NCBI RefSeq assembly: GCF_029168945.1
Contig: NC_083607.1
Coordinates: forward strand, 42,703,257-42,767,256
DNA: 64,000 bases
Direction: 5' to 3'
Origin: Cannabis sativa
Lineage: Eukaryota > Streptophyta > Magnoliopsida > Rosales > Cannabaceae
Part shown: one piece after another, positions 22,612 through 34,582 of the stretch
Position numbering within the stretch: the stretch's first letter is position 1
How the letters are laid out: each line of letters begins with the position of its first letter
The notes under the pieces: model-generated
Database searches by the model: none
Seen by the model: only the letters and a program-made list of their open reading frames with translations
Told to the model about the DNA's origin: nothing
Position numbers and translations under genes: made by a program

Positions 22612-23776
22612 AATCTAATAATTAGTCAGTTAAACAAGAGCTCATCCATTTACTTCTATTTGCTAAGCTCGAAGGGAATCATCACCTGACTTCTATACAC
22701 CAGTAGAAGCTATAGATTCCATATTTATGTTCAGCACTCCCACTCAATCATACTATCATGATCCCAAAATATACGTATCACCCTGACCCAAAAGTAGGCT
22801 TAACTAATAAATCAAAGAACATGAATAGCACTCCTGAGTTGAGCCTAAGCATATCAGTATTTAGATTCTTTTAATCTTAAGATCAACTACTGATATTGAC
22901 TTGGAAAGATATACAGTAGAACCTCTATCCAAGAATACACTTGGGACCAAGTAAATTATATTCTAATTGAGAGTTTATAACTAAATAGAGTTACACTAGA
23001 AAAAAAAATTAAAAACAAAAAAATATCAATGTAACAATTATAACAATAAATAAGCATTAATACTATATCATAATAGAAATATTTTAGAGTAAATATAATA
23101 TTCGTACATGTATTATAATTTAAAATAAAATTATTAATTTTATATAAATAAATTTACAAAATACATGTATATATTTTATTAAGATGTAATTATTCTTATA
23201 TAGAGGTGTACTTTTGTAATACGAGACTTAAAAAAAGTATAACTAATTACAATTTAGAGGTTATTCTTATTTATAACTGGCCCAAATTGGGACTTGCTTT
23301 TTTTTATAACAAATTAGAGGTTATTCTTGAATAGAGTATTCTTAAATAGAGGTTCTATTGTATAACGGTAAGTTTGTAATATCTTAACTAAGTTGCAATA
23401 TCGGTCCAGTCCAATGTATACTCCATACATTCGAAACTAGTATACTTTACTAATGTCCTGGAAAGAACATAACACTTACTCCAAGTGTAAGTAAACATCA
23501 TCGTTGATTATCACATTAGTGTAAATCCAAAACACTGATGAAACAGGGACTTAGTCTTTTGATCTATATGATCACAATCACATTCCACTGTGTTGACGAT
23601 ACTGTAATTGTAAATAAACATATGATCTGGATTTAACTGATTCTGTGTGTGTGAATGTAATAAACATATTAAAACATTAGCATGTAAAATTCATGCAAAT
23701 ATTAATCACTTCAAATTTCTTATATTGATTACTAATCAGATTGTAAAAAGTTTTATTTAGGGCATAAAACCCAACA
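22612..23776 (-). repeat. Truncated 3' LTR of element C
   Basis: Matches the U3 side of the family-2 LTR (compare 31365-32864) and ends CATAAAACCCAACA at 23776. The R/U5 side is missing. It is interrupted by the MITE at 22914-23360. Confidence 0.85.
22914..23360. mobile_element. Emigrant/Lemi-like (pogo-type) MITE
   Basis: A 447-bp insertion absent from the other family-2 LTRs at this place. It starts CAGTAGAACCTCTATCCAAG, and its other end read inward starts CAATAGAACCTCTATTTAAG, so the termini are imperfect inverted repeats. TA flanks both sides (22912-22913, 23361-23362), as in Tc1/mariner-superfamily insertions. The termini resemble those of the Arabidopsis Emigrant family. AT-rich interior, no ORF. 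Confidence 0.85.
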
Positions 23777-25521
23777 AACTCCCACTTGCACTAATATAAA
23801 ACAAAGTGTGCAAATAGGTCAATTTGATGTCTTGATCTTCAGATCAAGTGTACTATATTTGAATCCACCCAAACTTCTGGAAACTAGTTCATAAATACAC
23901 TTATGAAACATCCTTTACTATATGCTTTACTCATCAAGGGATACTGAAATCTTTACTGTTTTAAAGTACATCTGAATAAACAGAAGACATATCTCTCATA
24001 TTTTAAAATATGAAATTGAGATAATACAGCGTACATTTTTCTTCAGCAATATAACTTTCTGGTAATTTCAAATTTACAAAGTTATAATTCTTCTCTGGTA
24101 GAGCTTCAATTATTATAGAATAACTCCTCCACCCCCAAAGTAAGCACCATCTCAAGAATTTCGAAATGAGATGGTGAGATACAAGGACAACTGATACACA
24201 GTTCCTTAATATCTAACATATAGATCACTTTCATAAATATTTCTTGAATATCTTCTAATGTTCTTTATTTGATTACATCTCAGATAGCTCCCACTCAATA
24301 GCAGATATCTGGTTAAATAATACTTTTAACCTCTTTATTGTTTGTAGAGTTATCTAGTTGTGACTTTTGTATTAGTCTGAATCTTTAAGTTAAGACTAAG
24401 TCAACAACATAGCAGACTAGTATTTGAAGTGAAAAACACATGCCACAGATTAAGTAATCAAAATTAAGATACCATAAAATTTTATGAGGATTAAGGATTC
24501 TTGGTTCAGGTCATTCGAATAGACTAAACTAGAGTTCTTTATCTTATTCTCATAATTCTGATAAGTTATACCTATCCATGTGTATGGTTAGATTTGCTTT
24601 TCAGTAGTGTTCTTAAGTACCTATCACAAGTATCAACCTGATGAAGATGGGAATAGAATTTTAAAATTCTCCCACTCAATTAAGGTAGTGTGAAACTTTA
24701 TCAAAGAACTTTTATAGGTATCAAACTTTTACTACAATAGTAAAAACGAAATGGAACATACAATCAAGATCAAGGATTTATTTTGAAAATAGCTAAGTCA
24801 TTATATTACTTCCATGTTTAAGGAATATATGTGTTACATAGGGAATTGTGGAATAGACTCCACCCCTAAGTATATACATATAGGGTATTGTGGATAAACT
24901 CCACCCCTAAGTATTATGATCCACCCTTAAAGGTTGTAAAGATCATGATTCTCTAAGTGTGATAGAGTTTATGTGGAGTTGAATACTATCCAGAGTTCAT
25001 TAGATATAAAAGATCGTTGAACTGCATAGTTTTCTTAACTTTTCTCCACCCCTATCAGATCAAAAGATCCTTTTATTAAAAAAATTCTTAATAATTGTAT
25101 TAGAATTAATAATTATTAATAAACATAGAAATAATTTCTAGTGTTTATTTAATATAACTCTATGAAGAGTTATAAATATTATAGAATTTGCATCAATAAT
25201 AAAAACACTTACACATACAAACATATAAATATAATGTGGTAATAGTTGATGAAGATAAAATAAATGAAGCTCAATCTCATAAATTGCAATGGTTTGAATT
25301 CGAAAATTAAATAAACTTTATTAATAATAAAAAAAAATATTGCAACAATATGAGAAAAACAGGGATAAATATTCCTAACTAAAATTCGAAATCCAAATTG
25401 TCTTTAAATTAAAACAATTAATTCAAAAAATAGAAAGAAGAGCTTCATCTTCATCTGGACGATTTCACCCTTGGTCCAGCTTTCCGATCCAACTCACTCA
25501 TCTGAGTTCAAGTAGCTTGGC
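23777..25521 (-). pseudogene. Decayed post-gag region of element C
   Basis: Homologous to 13095-14849 of B on the other strand. It has a PPT at its left end, the AGGGGTGGA-type motifs, and a former RT motif reading YVVD near 24405. No ORF remains. Confidence 0.75.
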
Positions 25522-25621
25522 CTATAAGAAGAAGAAAACAAATAAACAAAGTTAGTCCAGAATCATAAATCCAATTGGATAATAATTCACTAAAACTCTT
25601 AAAGTTTATAAATAGAAATAC
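25522..25621 (-). other. Putative intron in element C, same as in B
   Basis: On the minus strand the donor is CAAG/GTATTT, the branch-like site GGACTAAC, and the acceptor TTCTTATAG/GCC. Length is 100 bp, equal to B. Confidence 0.55.
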
Positions 25622-26470
25622 CTTGTTTCTTTGCAAGAAGTTTAGGACACTAGGGTTTCCAATGACCTTTCTCATTGCAGTAGAAACACTTTCCTTTTAG
25701 TGTAGCATCACCAGAAGCAGCAGCCTTTTTGTTTTTCATGGCTTTTGCACGCTTCTTGGTGTTCTTCCACTTCTTCTTCGATTTGGGTTTCGAAGCAGAG
25801 GCAACAATTGCTTCAGGTTTTATCGTCCCATTACCATTCCCAGGATTGTGAGGTTTACTCCCTTTCTTCTTGGGTCCTCCCATCAAATTTTCATAAGCTT
25901 TAAGGTCATTGACTAATTCATGAAAGTCTATTTCCTTCTTATTCATGACATAATTTGATGTGTATGGTAGAAATGCTGGAGTCAGGCTATTCAAGATAAG
26001 GCTTACTTGAGTAGTGCTATCCATTTCAGCACCATGATCCTGGGCTTCTTGGAAATAACTTGCCATAAGGAGAACATGGTCACGCACGTTTTGATGGGGT
26101 TCCATCCGTGCATTGATGTACTTCTTAGTCGCGTCAAAGCGAGACTGAAGTGATGCCTTACCGAATAGCTCATTTAACTTCGTCATTACTTCATCAGCCT
26201 TTTCGGTTTTAGAAAACCGAGTTTTGAGGGTGTCAACCATGCTGGAAAGTTTAAAGTATAGAGCTTTGTCATTTGCTATCTGCCAACGCTCATACTTTTC
26301 TTTCACAGCTTTGGATGCATTATCCCTGTGCACTTCGTGTGACAAATTTCGGTTAAAACAAACAAGGCACTTTCTCCTATGAGAGCAATATTAATGTTCT
26401 CATTCCATTTAGGAAAGTTAGATCCATTCAGCTTATTTTCAGTCAACAGTGATAACATGGAATTCATCAT
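25622..26470 (-). pseudogene. Gag pseudogene of element C
   Basis: The start (ATGATGAATTCC, 26470 downward) and the first 45 residues match Gag of B. A small insertion near 26335-26345 shifts the frame. The rest (26345-25650) is open and keeps the capsid-like region, the basic linker and the zinc knuckle CFYCNEKGHWKP. A TAG then stands where B has CAG, just before the last knuckle cysteine. It is a diverged copy of the gene at 12160-13017 and is probably not functional. Confidence 0.85.
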
Positions 26471-29400
26471 GCTTATACAGGATACTACAAAATAATAGAA
26501 ATCAACAAATAGAAATTAATAATGGTTTAACATAAAATCAATTCAGAAATTATAAGCACATAGCATGTAGGAATGATAAGAGAAAATACTTAAAAAAAAA
26601 ATTCAATCCTAAATAATTTCCAAGGTTTTTCAACAAACTGATATCAGTGTCCCGTTTAAGCGAGAGTCAAAGTTACCATCCATTGAATAGAGTTGTCAGC
26701 TCATCTTAAATGTTAAACATTCTAGCAACCTTTTATTCGATGAAGATTGGAATCCAGCGTTGTCCCGTTTAGGCGAGAGTCAAGGCTATTCTATCTTATG
26801 AGCTACTACCATTGTTTCGCAATTTGCAAGTCAAATATGGTCGCCACCATTAGGGTGATCCATACCATATAAAACACTTACAAACTACTTATCTTTCGAG
26901 ATTAAACGGTGTGAAATTGCTAATGAACGTTCCTCCATTAGGGAGGATTACTCACTAAAACAAACGCGATGTAAAACCAACAATGGAGATCGAATATCTT
27001 AATAATAATAAAGTTCATTCTTTAAAATGTATTTTCTTTATTATTCTAATAAATATATTCATTAAATTCGAATTTTAGAATTAGAATTCAAAATAAGAAT
27101 TTAATATAATATTTATAAAATTATACTTAGATGGTGATTGAAATAAAATTAATTATTTCCATCTTAGTGGTAATTTTAAATATAAATATTAAGGAAATTA
27201 ATTTAAGTTGTATTAATTTAAATTAATTAGCAACTTAAAAATTTCCATGAGAATATATTTATTGTATTCGAAAAATAAAGTATAAAAACTATACAGATTT
27301 TCGAAAAATAATAAATACTTAGAAAAAAATACTTCAAGCAAAAATATCACCTATCTAGATTTTCTTTTGACTAGTTAATTCAATTTCTAATAATATATTT
27401 TAAATTTATTTATTTTAAATTAATCAATTAAATGAAAAAATCATTGATTTAAGTTGGTCCAAGAATTAATTAAAATAAATAATTAATTTACAACTCAATC
27501 TATTTTTCAAAAAAAATTCAAAAATATTGCATAATTAAAATGCAATTTTTGAAATTGATTAATAAAATAAAAAATATATATATTTTGAAAATTATTTAAA
27601 TTTAAGTTGAAAAATTAAATTTCAACCTAAAAATAATTTTCTATTTAATTAAGTGTCATGAAAAATAAATATTTAAGTAATGATGAGAATCAACTTAGAT
27701 ATTTAAATTTTTCAATTTAATTAAATGTATTAAATTCAATAAATAAATAATTAAGAGTAGTGAAGGCTTAATTATTAATTTCTAGTTTAATACTAGGAAA
27801 AATATACTTAAACAAAATTGTACCAAAATTAATTATTTAAATAATTAATTTCACAATTTATAATATTTTCCTATTTAAATTTTAGAAATAATAAGTAGTC
27901 TAAAAATAACTATCTAGAAAATATTTTAGTTGACTAAATATCTTTTCAACAAAAATTTGAAAAATATCTAATTTAAGTTGTTTAGAAAAAAAATCTAGAA
28001 CTTAAATAATTTAAAATTTAGATTTAATTAAATATCAAAAATTAAGTTATAACCACTTAATTTGAAAAATATTCCATTTTAAATTTAAAACTAAGTTAAA
28101 AAAATATCTTAAGAATCTTTAATAACTAATGCCTAGGATTCCTCATCTTAATTTAAAATTTAAATAAAATATTCAAATTTAAGTTAGATATAAAAAATCA
28201 GTTAAAATAACTAATTTATAACTTAAATAGGAATATTTAATTAAATAAGTTCCAGGAAGAATCTAGTTAGTTAAAATTCTTTATTTAATTAAATACAAGA
28301 AAAAATACAAATAGTTTGTCTAGAAATAATATCTAAAACTAAAAGTATTTTTCTTAAATTAACTTTAAAATATTAAAATGAAAATAAATTTTCATATATT
28401 TTAAAAGTTAATTATGTTGCTAATTTAATTTTATTAGCTCAAACAAATATAATTAACCTAGCACAATTATTCAAATCAGGCAAATGGGCCTTCACAATTG
28501 GGGTAGTTCATGTGAGGGGGTGCTGGGTTCAATATGTCGTACCCACTTCTATGGCTCCCAACTCTCGCATAAGGCCCAAAAGAGAGGAATTTAACCTTAA
28601 AATAAATAACTGTTATTAATTGAATAGGTCCAATAACTAAATGGACCTAAATAAAATCTATCATGATGTGACATTTTATTTACCAACAACCTATATGCAT
28701 TTATATAATAAAATAAACATATAGGCTCACACAGGCACACACTTGGATGGGTTCTATCATGTTGCTAGGTCATACACAGATGAAAGAAGATTGTAAAATT
28801 TACCTGTTACAAATTATTAACTTGACCAAGGGAGCCATGAGTTAAAATTAGATCATTGGATCTGTCAACAAGTTAACCATGGCTATTTGCAATCAAGCAA
28901 TAATAGGTTTTAAAAAACTTACAAACAAGCTAAAACCACATACTCCTGCAACAAGGTTAGCTGGATAGTTGGAAGTAAGATTTATTTAATTTTAAATAAT
29001 TAAATTTCAAAAATAAAATAATTAAATAAATAAAAAAAATTAATTTAATTTTCGAAAAAATAAAAAAAAATCGAAAATAAAAAATAAAATAATATAAATT
29101 TAATTTCGAAATTATTTAAAATAAATATTTAAAATTAAACCTACAATTTTGAAAAATTAGGTTTCAACTAACCTAAATATCATTTCAAAATTTGCTAACT
29201 ACTTTTAAAAATTAAATGTTATTTTATAAATAAAAATTAAAAAAGATAAATTAAATATCTTTTCAGATCTTTTTAAATTTAATTTAAATAAATAAAATAA
29301 TAAAATTTAAAAGTTAGCAAAATATCTTATATCTATTTAAAATTTCATGATTATAGTTATCTTATTTTAAATTTAAATAAGGTCAAATTATTTAAAAAAA

Positions 29401-30160
29401 AAAATTAATTTAAAAAATTTAATATCTGACCTTAAATTTAAAAAATAAGATAAGATATAATCAAATTTAAAAATAAGATAGATAATTAAGCAAAAAAGAT
29501 AGATATTTACTAATTTTAAATTCAAATTACACTAATATCATTAATTAAATTAAAAAAAATATTAAATAATTTAATTATGATAATTAGAATTGAAATAGGA
29601 ATAGTAAATGTCTAAATACAAAACTACACAAAAATTTGGAAGTTAAATCCATGAAAAAGCATGAAAAAACGAAGAAAAACGAAAAATTTGCGAGCTGTAC
29701 GGACGGTATGCATTGCATACACGTCCCTGCGCGCATGGGGGGGAGCCTGTCGAGAAACCTCGGCGCTGAGGGGGACTTGCAGCATTTCCGCGCGCACGGG
29801 GGGGTGTCTTCAAACACCCGCGCGTGTTGCTCGGACAGAATGTTGTCCGAACACACGTGTGACCGAGGTGCACTCGGTTCCGCGCGCGCGTGGGTGATGC
29901 AGCAGCCCTATCTTTTTTCGAATCTTCAAAAAATCATAACTAATTCAAATTAAATTGAAATTGAGTTCTGTAAAAAAGTAACTTGCTTAATTTTTTCCAT
30001 ACTATCCAATAAAAATAATCTCAGAAACAAAATTTCAATTATTTTTTATGAAAATTCACAAACATCAATCAATCATCATATAACACTCAATACAACATGA
30101 AACCATCTAAATAACAAATAATCGTTTTAAAGTCCAAATTTCTTGCAAGAAAATCAATTA
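26471..30160 (-). other. Leader of element C
   Basis: AT-rich leader homologous to that of B. Hairpins are at 26932-26946 and 26844-26858, and the 23-nt motifs at 26648-26670 and 26761-26783. The GC-rich cassette at 29694-29905 has no counterpart of that size in A1 or B. No ORF is credible, including those overlapping the GC-rich block. Confidence 0.78.
29694..29905. repeat. GC-rich cassette with six inverted repeats
   Basis: An abrupt GC- and CpG-rich block in AT-rich surroundings. It holds GGACG-GTATGCA-T-TGCATAC-A-CGTCC (29701-29726), CCTCG-GCGC-TGAGG (29758-29771, one G-T pair), GGGTGT/ACACCC (29802-29819), TCGGACA/TGTCCGA (29831-29850), CACACGTGTG (29852-29861) and ACCGAG/CTCGGT (29862-29878), then an alternating CG run at 29881-29890. 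Its inner edge keeps GAGCTGTACGGAC, shared with A1, so it replaced or expanded the GCGATCGC palindrome. Confidence 0.85.
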
Positions 30161-30179
30161 CCATGGCTCTGAGGCCAGT

Positions 30180-32864
30180 TGTTGGATATTATTTTACCAG
30201 GATCTTAGATCTACTCACAAGTATGTTGTTTAACACCCTAAATATGAACTTTCTAAAACGATAAAATAAACACATATAAAGTTAAGAAAACCTTACATTG
30301 ATGCAGCGGAATTAATGTCTCCTTCCACTCAGATCTCTAACCCTTGTATCTTTTCTGTCGCAGAGTATTATCAAGATCTGAGCCCGAATGTCCTTCTCTT
30401 TGAGTTTGATCCTTCACAGTCTTCCAATCTATGATTGAGTTACTGCTTGCTGTGTGTGGGCACTCACTCTTTCACTAGGGTCGAAATATAGAAGAAGAAA
30501 ACAGAAGAGAGGGGTTCGGCCAAGGTATAGAAAAGGGAAGGCTCAGTTTTCTGAAGAGAGAAATTTCTGTCAGAAGATGTTATGAAAGCATGTTATTTGA
30601 CTGAGCCATCACTTTCTATTTATAGGCAACTACTAGGTTTAGGTTAGGAATTATTTGGCATTAAAATAATGAAAATATCAAATTGAAATTCCACAATAAG
30701 TGGTCGGCCAAAGGTGTATAGAATGGGCCCCACTTGATTTTGCAGTTTTAACAAATTTTATTTCTATTTTCTCAAAAACGCTAATTTTCCAATTCTAACT
30801 ATTTAAATGCTAAAACTAATTATTTAATAACTAAAATAGATTATTAAATAATATTGTCATTTAATTTAATTATTACTAGACATATAAAGTCCATTAATAA
30901 ATAAATAAACCTAGAATCTCTTTTCTTTACAATTTCACCCCTGCTTAGTGAAAATTCACAATTTAGACATAGTCTAACTTTAGAATTATAATTGATCAAT
31001 CACGAATCAATTAATGAGTCTTACAAGCAGAATGTTCTCAACTAGAATGGGGACCATGGATCTATATGCTGAGCTTCCAATAAGTGAACCAAATTTACCA
31101 AGTAAATTCCTACTTATTAATTCTTCGTTGAATCCACTCTTAGAACTTAGAATTGCACTCTCAGACTTATATAGAGCATATTATATGTTCCACGATATAG
31201 ATATGCTATCTCATTTAACCATTGTTATAATCTTATTGTGATTTAAAGATCCTCTATATAGATGATTTACATCGAGATGGGATAATTTTACCGTTCTCAC
31301 CCCTCAATGTATTTTGCCCCTTAAAACACTTAGCTACCTGTAAATGGTGTTTAGTGATCTAATAATTAGTCAGTTAAACAAGAGCTCATCCATTTACTTC
31401 TATTTGCTAAGCTCGAAGGGAATCATCACTTGACTTCTATACACCAGTAGAAGCTATAGATTCCATATTTATGTTCAGCACTCCCACTCAATCATGCTAT
31501 CATGTTCCCAAAATATACGTATCACCCTGACCCAAAAGTAGACTTAAGTAATAAATCAAAGAACATGAATAACACTCCTGAGTTGAGCTTAAGCATATCA
31601 GGATTTAGATTCTTTTAATCTTAAGATCAACTACTGATATTGACTTGGAAAGATATATAACGGTAGGTTTGTAATATCTTAACTAAGTTGCAATATCGGT
31701 CTAGTCCAATGTCTACTCCATACATTCAAAACTAGTATACTTTACTAATGTCCTGGAAAGAACATAACACTTACTCCAAGTGTAAGTACACATCATCGCT
31801 GATTATCACATTAGTGTAAATCCAAAACACTGATGAAACAGGGACTTAGTCTTTTGATCCATATGATCACAATCACATTCCACTGTGTTGACGATACTGT
31901 AATTGTGAATAAACATATGATCTGGATTTAACTGATTCTGTGTGTATGAATGTAATAAACATATTAAACCATTAGCATGTAAAATTCATGCAAACATTAA
32001 TCACTTCAAATTTCTTATATTGATTACTGTTGCCCCTAATTTTTCCCAATATACGTGGACCAACCAAACAAGGACACGTGGATCAAGCAATGTACAATCC
32101 AAAATATTTGCTAAGTCTTTGTGCTGTAAGGTGGCTTCCAGGACGTAGCTCCCGGAGAAGGCATATGGAACCCCATATGCTCCCGAAAGCTCGAAGTAAC
32201 ATTAAGGCATCTCCGTGACGGGTCAGGTTTCTCCTGAGCAATCAAGTCGCATTTAATGCCGCATGGGAGGAAGCGTGTTGGGACTGCTACACGCAATAAA
32301 GTCTGACGGCACAACCTCCAACTAGCAGCGACAAAGTAATGATCATTTAAGTCTAGCGACGGCTACACTGTGAAGAGTCACATCAGTCAAAAGACAATAA
32401 GGACATTCCACATAAAAACCCTACAGCACCTAGGGATTTGACCATGCATTACCCATGGTATATTCATTGGGAATGCCCAACTTTATGGATACTTACAGAT
32501 ATATTTGTAACGATAATTCTGGGGATCACCCCACCAAAAATACTATAAATACCCCCTCAAAGCTCATTAAATGGGATCGAGAATCTTGGGCTGCATAAGA
32601 GCAAGTAGAGTAAATACTCACCAAGAACATTCTCTGTATTTATAAGAGTGAAACACTCCCCAAATACATTCTCTGTATTAAATACATCCATAAATAACAA
32701 AGACTCGTGGACTAAGGCTCATTAACGCCCCAACCACGTAAAAATCCTTCTCTAATTTTCTTACAGCTCTCTAACTTTATAATATTTTATTAGTTGCCGA
32801 AAACCTCGGTCAACGATTACTAATCAGATTGTAAAGAGTTTTATTTAGGGCATAAAACCCAACA
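30180..32864 (-). repeat. 5' LTR of element C with an inserted solo LTR
   Basis: Family-2 LTR from TGTTGGATATT to CCCAACA. Without the insertion at 32028-32815 and its duplicated bases it is about 1.89 kb. To the right lies LINE sequence instead of another PPT, so this is the outer end of the array. Confidence 0.9.
32028..32815 (+). mobile_element. Gypsy-type solo LTR inside the C LTR
   Basis: 788 bp, starting TGTTGCCCC and ending GGTCAACG, flanked by ATTAC at 32023-32027 and 32816-32820. The uninterrupted site is visible at 45177-45190. A TATA box is at about 32544-32551 (TATAAATA). The end GAAAACCTCGGTCAAC is typical of plant gypsy LTRs. CG instead of CA at the end is probably a mutation. 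No internal region is present. Confidence 0.8.
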
Positions 32865-33601
32865 AAAGCTACTATGGATATACAACAGTTTATTACTGCA
32901 AACTATAAAATATCCAATAATTACAAAGCTTACTGCCCCAATCCTCCCAAAGTTAATTGGAGCCATGAGGTATGGAATAGAATGAATATACCTAGACATA
33001 GCTTTTGCTTACGGATAGATATACAGGATAGGCTTAAAACAAGAGACAGGTTACACAGGTTTAAGATTATTGATGAAAATTTATGTTTGCTTTGCAAGAA
33101 CCAAACCGAAACTTCTGAACATCTTTTTTTCTCTTGTCCCTTCTCTTCTCTTTGTCTTTCCTTTGTGAAATTATGGCTGGGATCAAATGTTGAAACTTCA
33201 ACACTTATAAGATTGATAAGGTGGTTGGAAGGAAAAAAATCAGTAAGTTTAAAAAAGTTGTGTATACAGCTTCAGTTGCTGCTCTCGTGTACCATCTGTG
33301 GAAGAACCGAAATGATGTCTTGTGGAATTCAGGACAACAAACACCAGAACAAGTAGCAAACTCGATCAATGTGGCTGTGAAGAACCGAATATCATGCACT
33401 TGGCCAAAGAAAGTGCAGCCGGCGGATGGAGATTGGTTTTTGAGATTATAGAAATAATTTTGTAACTAATATAGGTGTTTGAAAAGTTTACAAAGAAAAA
33501 TGTATAGATTGATATTGAGGTCTTCATTTGAAAGTCCTAATAGGTTGTAAATTGTTACTTGGAGTAATGAAATTCATGATTTATTGATAAAAAAAAAAAA
33601 A
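32865..33601 (+). pseudogene. LINE 3' end: zf-RVT region and poly(A)
   Basis: The first part (32874-33200) reads the zinc-binding domain found after RT in plant L1-type ORF2: WSHEVWNRMNIPRHSFCLR, then CLLCKNQTETSEHLFFSC with its CX2C and H/C ligands. After a frameshift near 33220 the C-terminal piece continues (33221-33451, ALVYHLWKNRNDVLW). A 3' untranslated stretch ends in a run of 13 A at 33589-33601. Everything upstream in the LINE is missing, and its left edge meets the C LTR at 32864. Confidence 0.85.
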
Positions 33602-34582
33602 GACATTGTTTTTGTCGTGTTAAATTTTTTTAAATTTCTCAAAATTTTGTAAAATATTTTAAATAATTACAATGCACCCAACTATAAAAATTAGACTAAA
33701 AAATTTTCTCGAATGCCGAAATAGATTGGGGTGCATCGCTTCCTAAATTTTTTATTCAATTTTTCTTTTATTGGATTTGATATTATATTTACATGAATTA
33801 AAATAATTAAAGATGTACAAAAATTATTAAAATGAGTAGCAATTTGAAAATATTAAAAAGGTAATCACATTTAGTTTTAGAGTAGCAAAGAGTATTTTTT
33901 TTTTTTTCAGAATGTACCAATTAATCATTTTTCAAAATACAAGGTATTGTGTGTATTTTAACAAAATATAATTATCAAATTGTATTTATCGAATTTTGAA
34001 GGGATTTTTACATTACATACTGAAATGTTTAATTTTTTTTTTTACTGTGGGGGGGATTTTTTTTTCAAAAATACTGTGTTTTTTTTTTAAAAATATTGTA
34101 TATTTTTTATACTGGATACTGTGTTAAATTTTTATTATTGTTTTACGGTTGTTTTTTAGTTGTTACACTGTTGTTTTAATTGTTTTATAGTTATTTTTTA
34201 AAAAATAATATTTTTGTAAAAATTACATATGACAGTAAAATTGTAAATTTTTGCCCAAAATTCAGTATTTTTGTAAAAATACCAATTTTGTAAGGCCGTT
34301 TTCATGAATGGGCTAGGTGGAGGCGTCTGGACTTTGGAAATGGATTGAGCCGTGAAGAGCAATTGGGCCGTAGGGAGGCTTACGTTTGACACAAAAAGGT
34401 GGGGTTCCGTCTACAAATCTGTACCCCACAAGCGCACGTTATCACGGTGCGCTGTCCAATACTGGAAAGCTATGAGTGCTCGACTCAAACCCACAACCAG
34501 CCGAGAGCCCAGACTCCCTCCGCTTCGTGTCCATGTCTCTCGGGACCCCAACGAAACCCTAGTCCTTTTCCGAAATATCACA
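33602..34582. other. Intergenic region and 5' region of the ARAD-like gene
   Basis: T-rich with several homopolymer runs (33895-33911, 34030-34090) and no ORF of interest. From about 34290 the base composition changes to a coding-like mix, and in-frame ATGs occur at 34352 and 34469 upstream of the chosen start. No convincing TATA box was found. Confidence 0.5.

Larger units (their letters stand above)
22612..32864 (-). mobile_element. Copia-like gag-bearing element C, minus strand
   Basis: A family-2 element with a truncated 3' LTR (22612-23776), PPT, decayed pol tail, gag pseudogene, leader with all conserved blocks, PBS (30161-30177) and a 5' LTR (30180-32864) enlarged by a foreign solo LTR. 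Its right flank, AAAGC, does not match the left flank of A1 (TCAAG). Its own left end is lost at the junction near 22611. More decayed than B: gag has a frameshift and a stop, and YVDD is mutated. Confidence 0.85.

Noticed and set aside
29584..29953. Overlapping ORFs of 76-105 codons on both strands over the GC-rich block
   Set aside because: Stop codons are rare by chance in GC-rich sequence; the frames have low-complexity Cys/Arg composition, extend into the AT-rich leader and have no counterpart in A1 or B.
33895..34300. T-rich region upstream of the ARAD-like gene as a possible MITE
   Set aside because: I could not find inverted termini or a target duplication; the runs look like low-complexity sequence.
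34352..34582. 77-residue N-terminal extension of the ARAD-like protein from an upstream in-frame ATG
   Set aside because: The family starts at MARK followed by the membrane anchor; an extension would bury the anchor and shows no similarity. Treated as 5' UTR.
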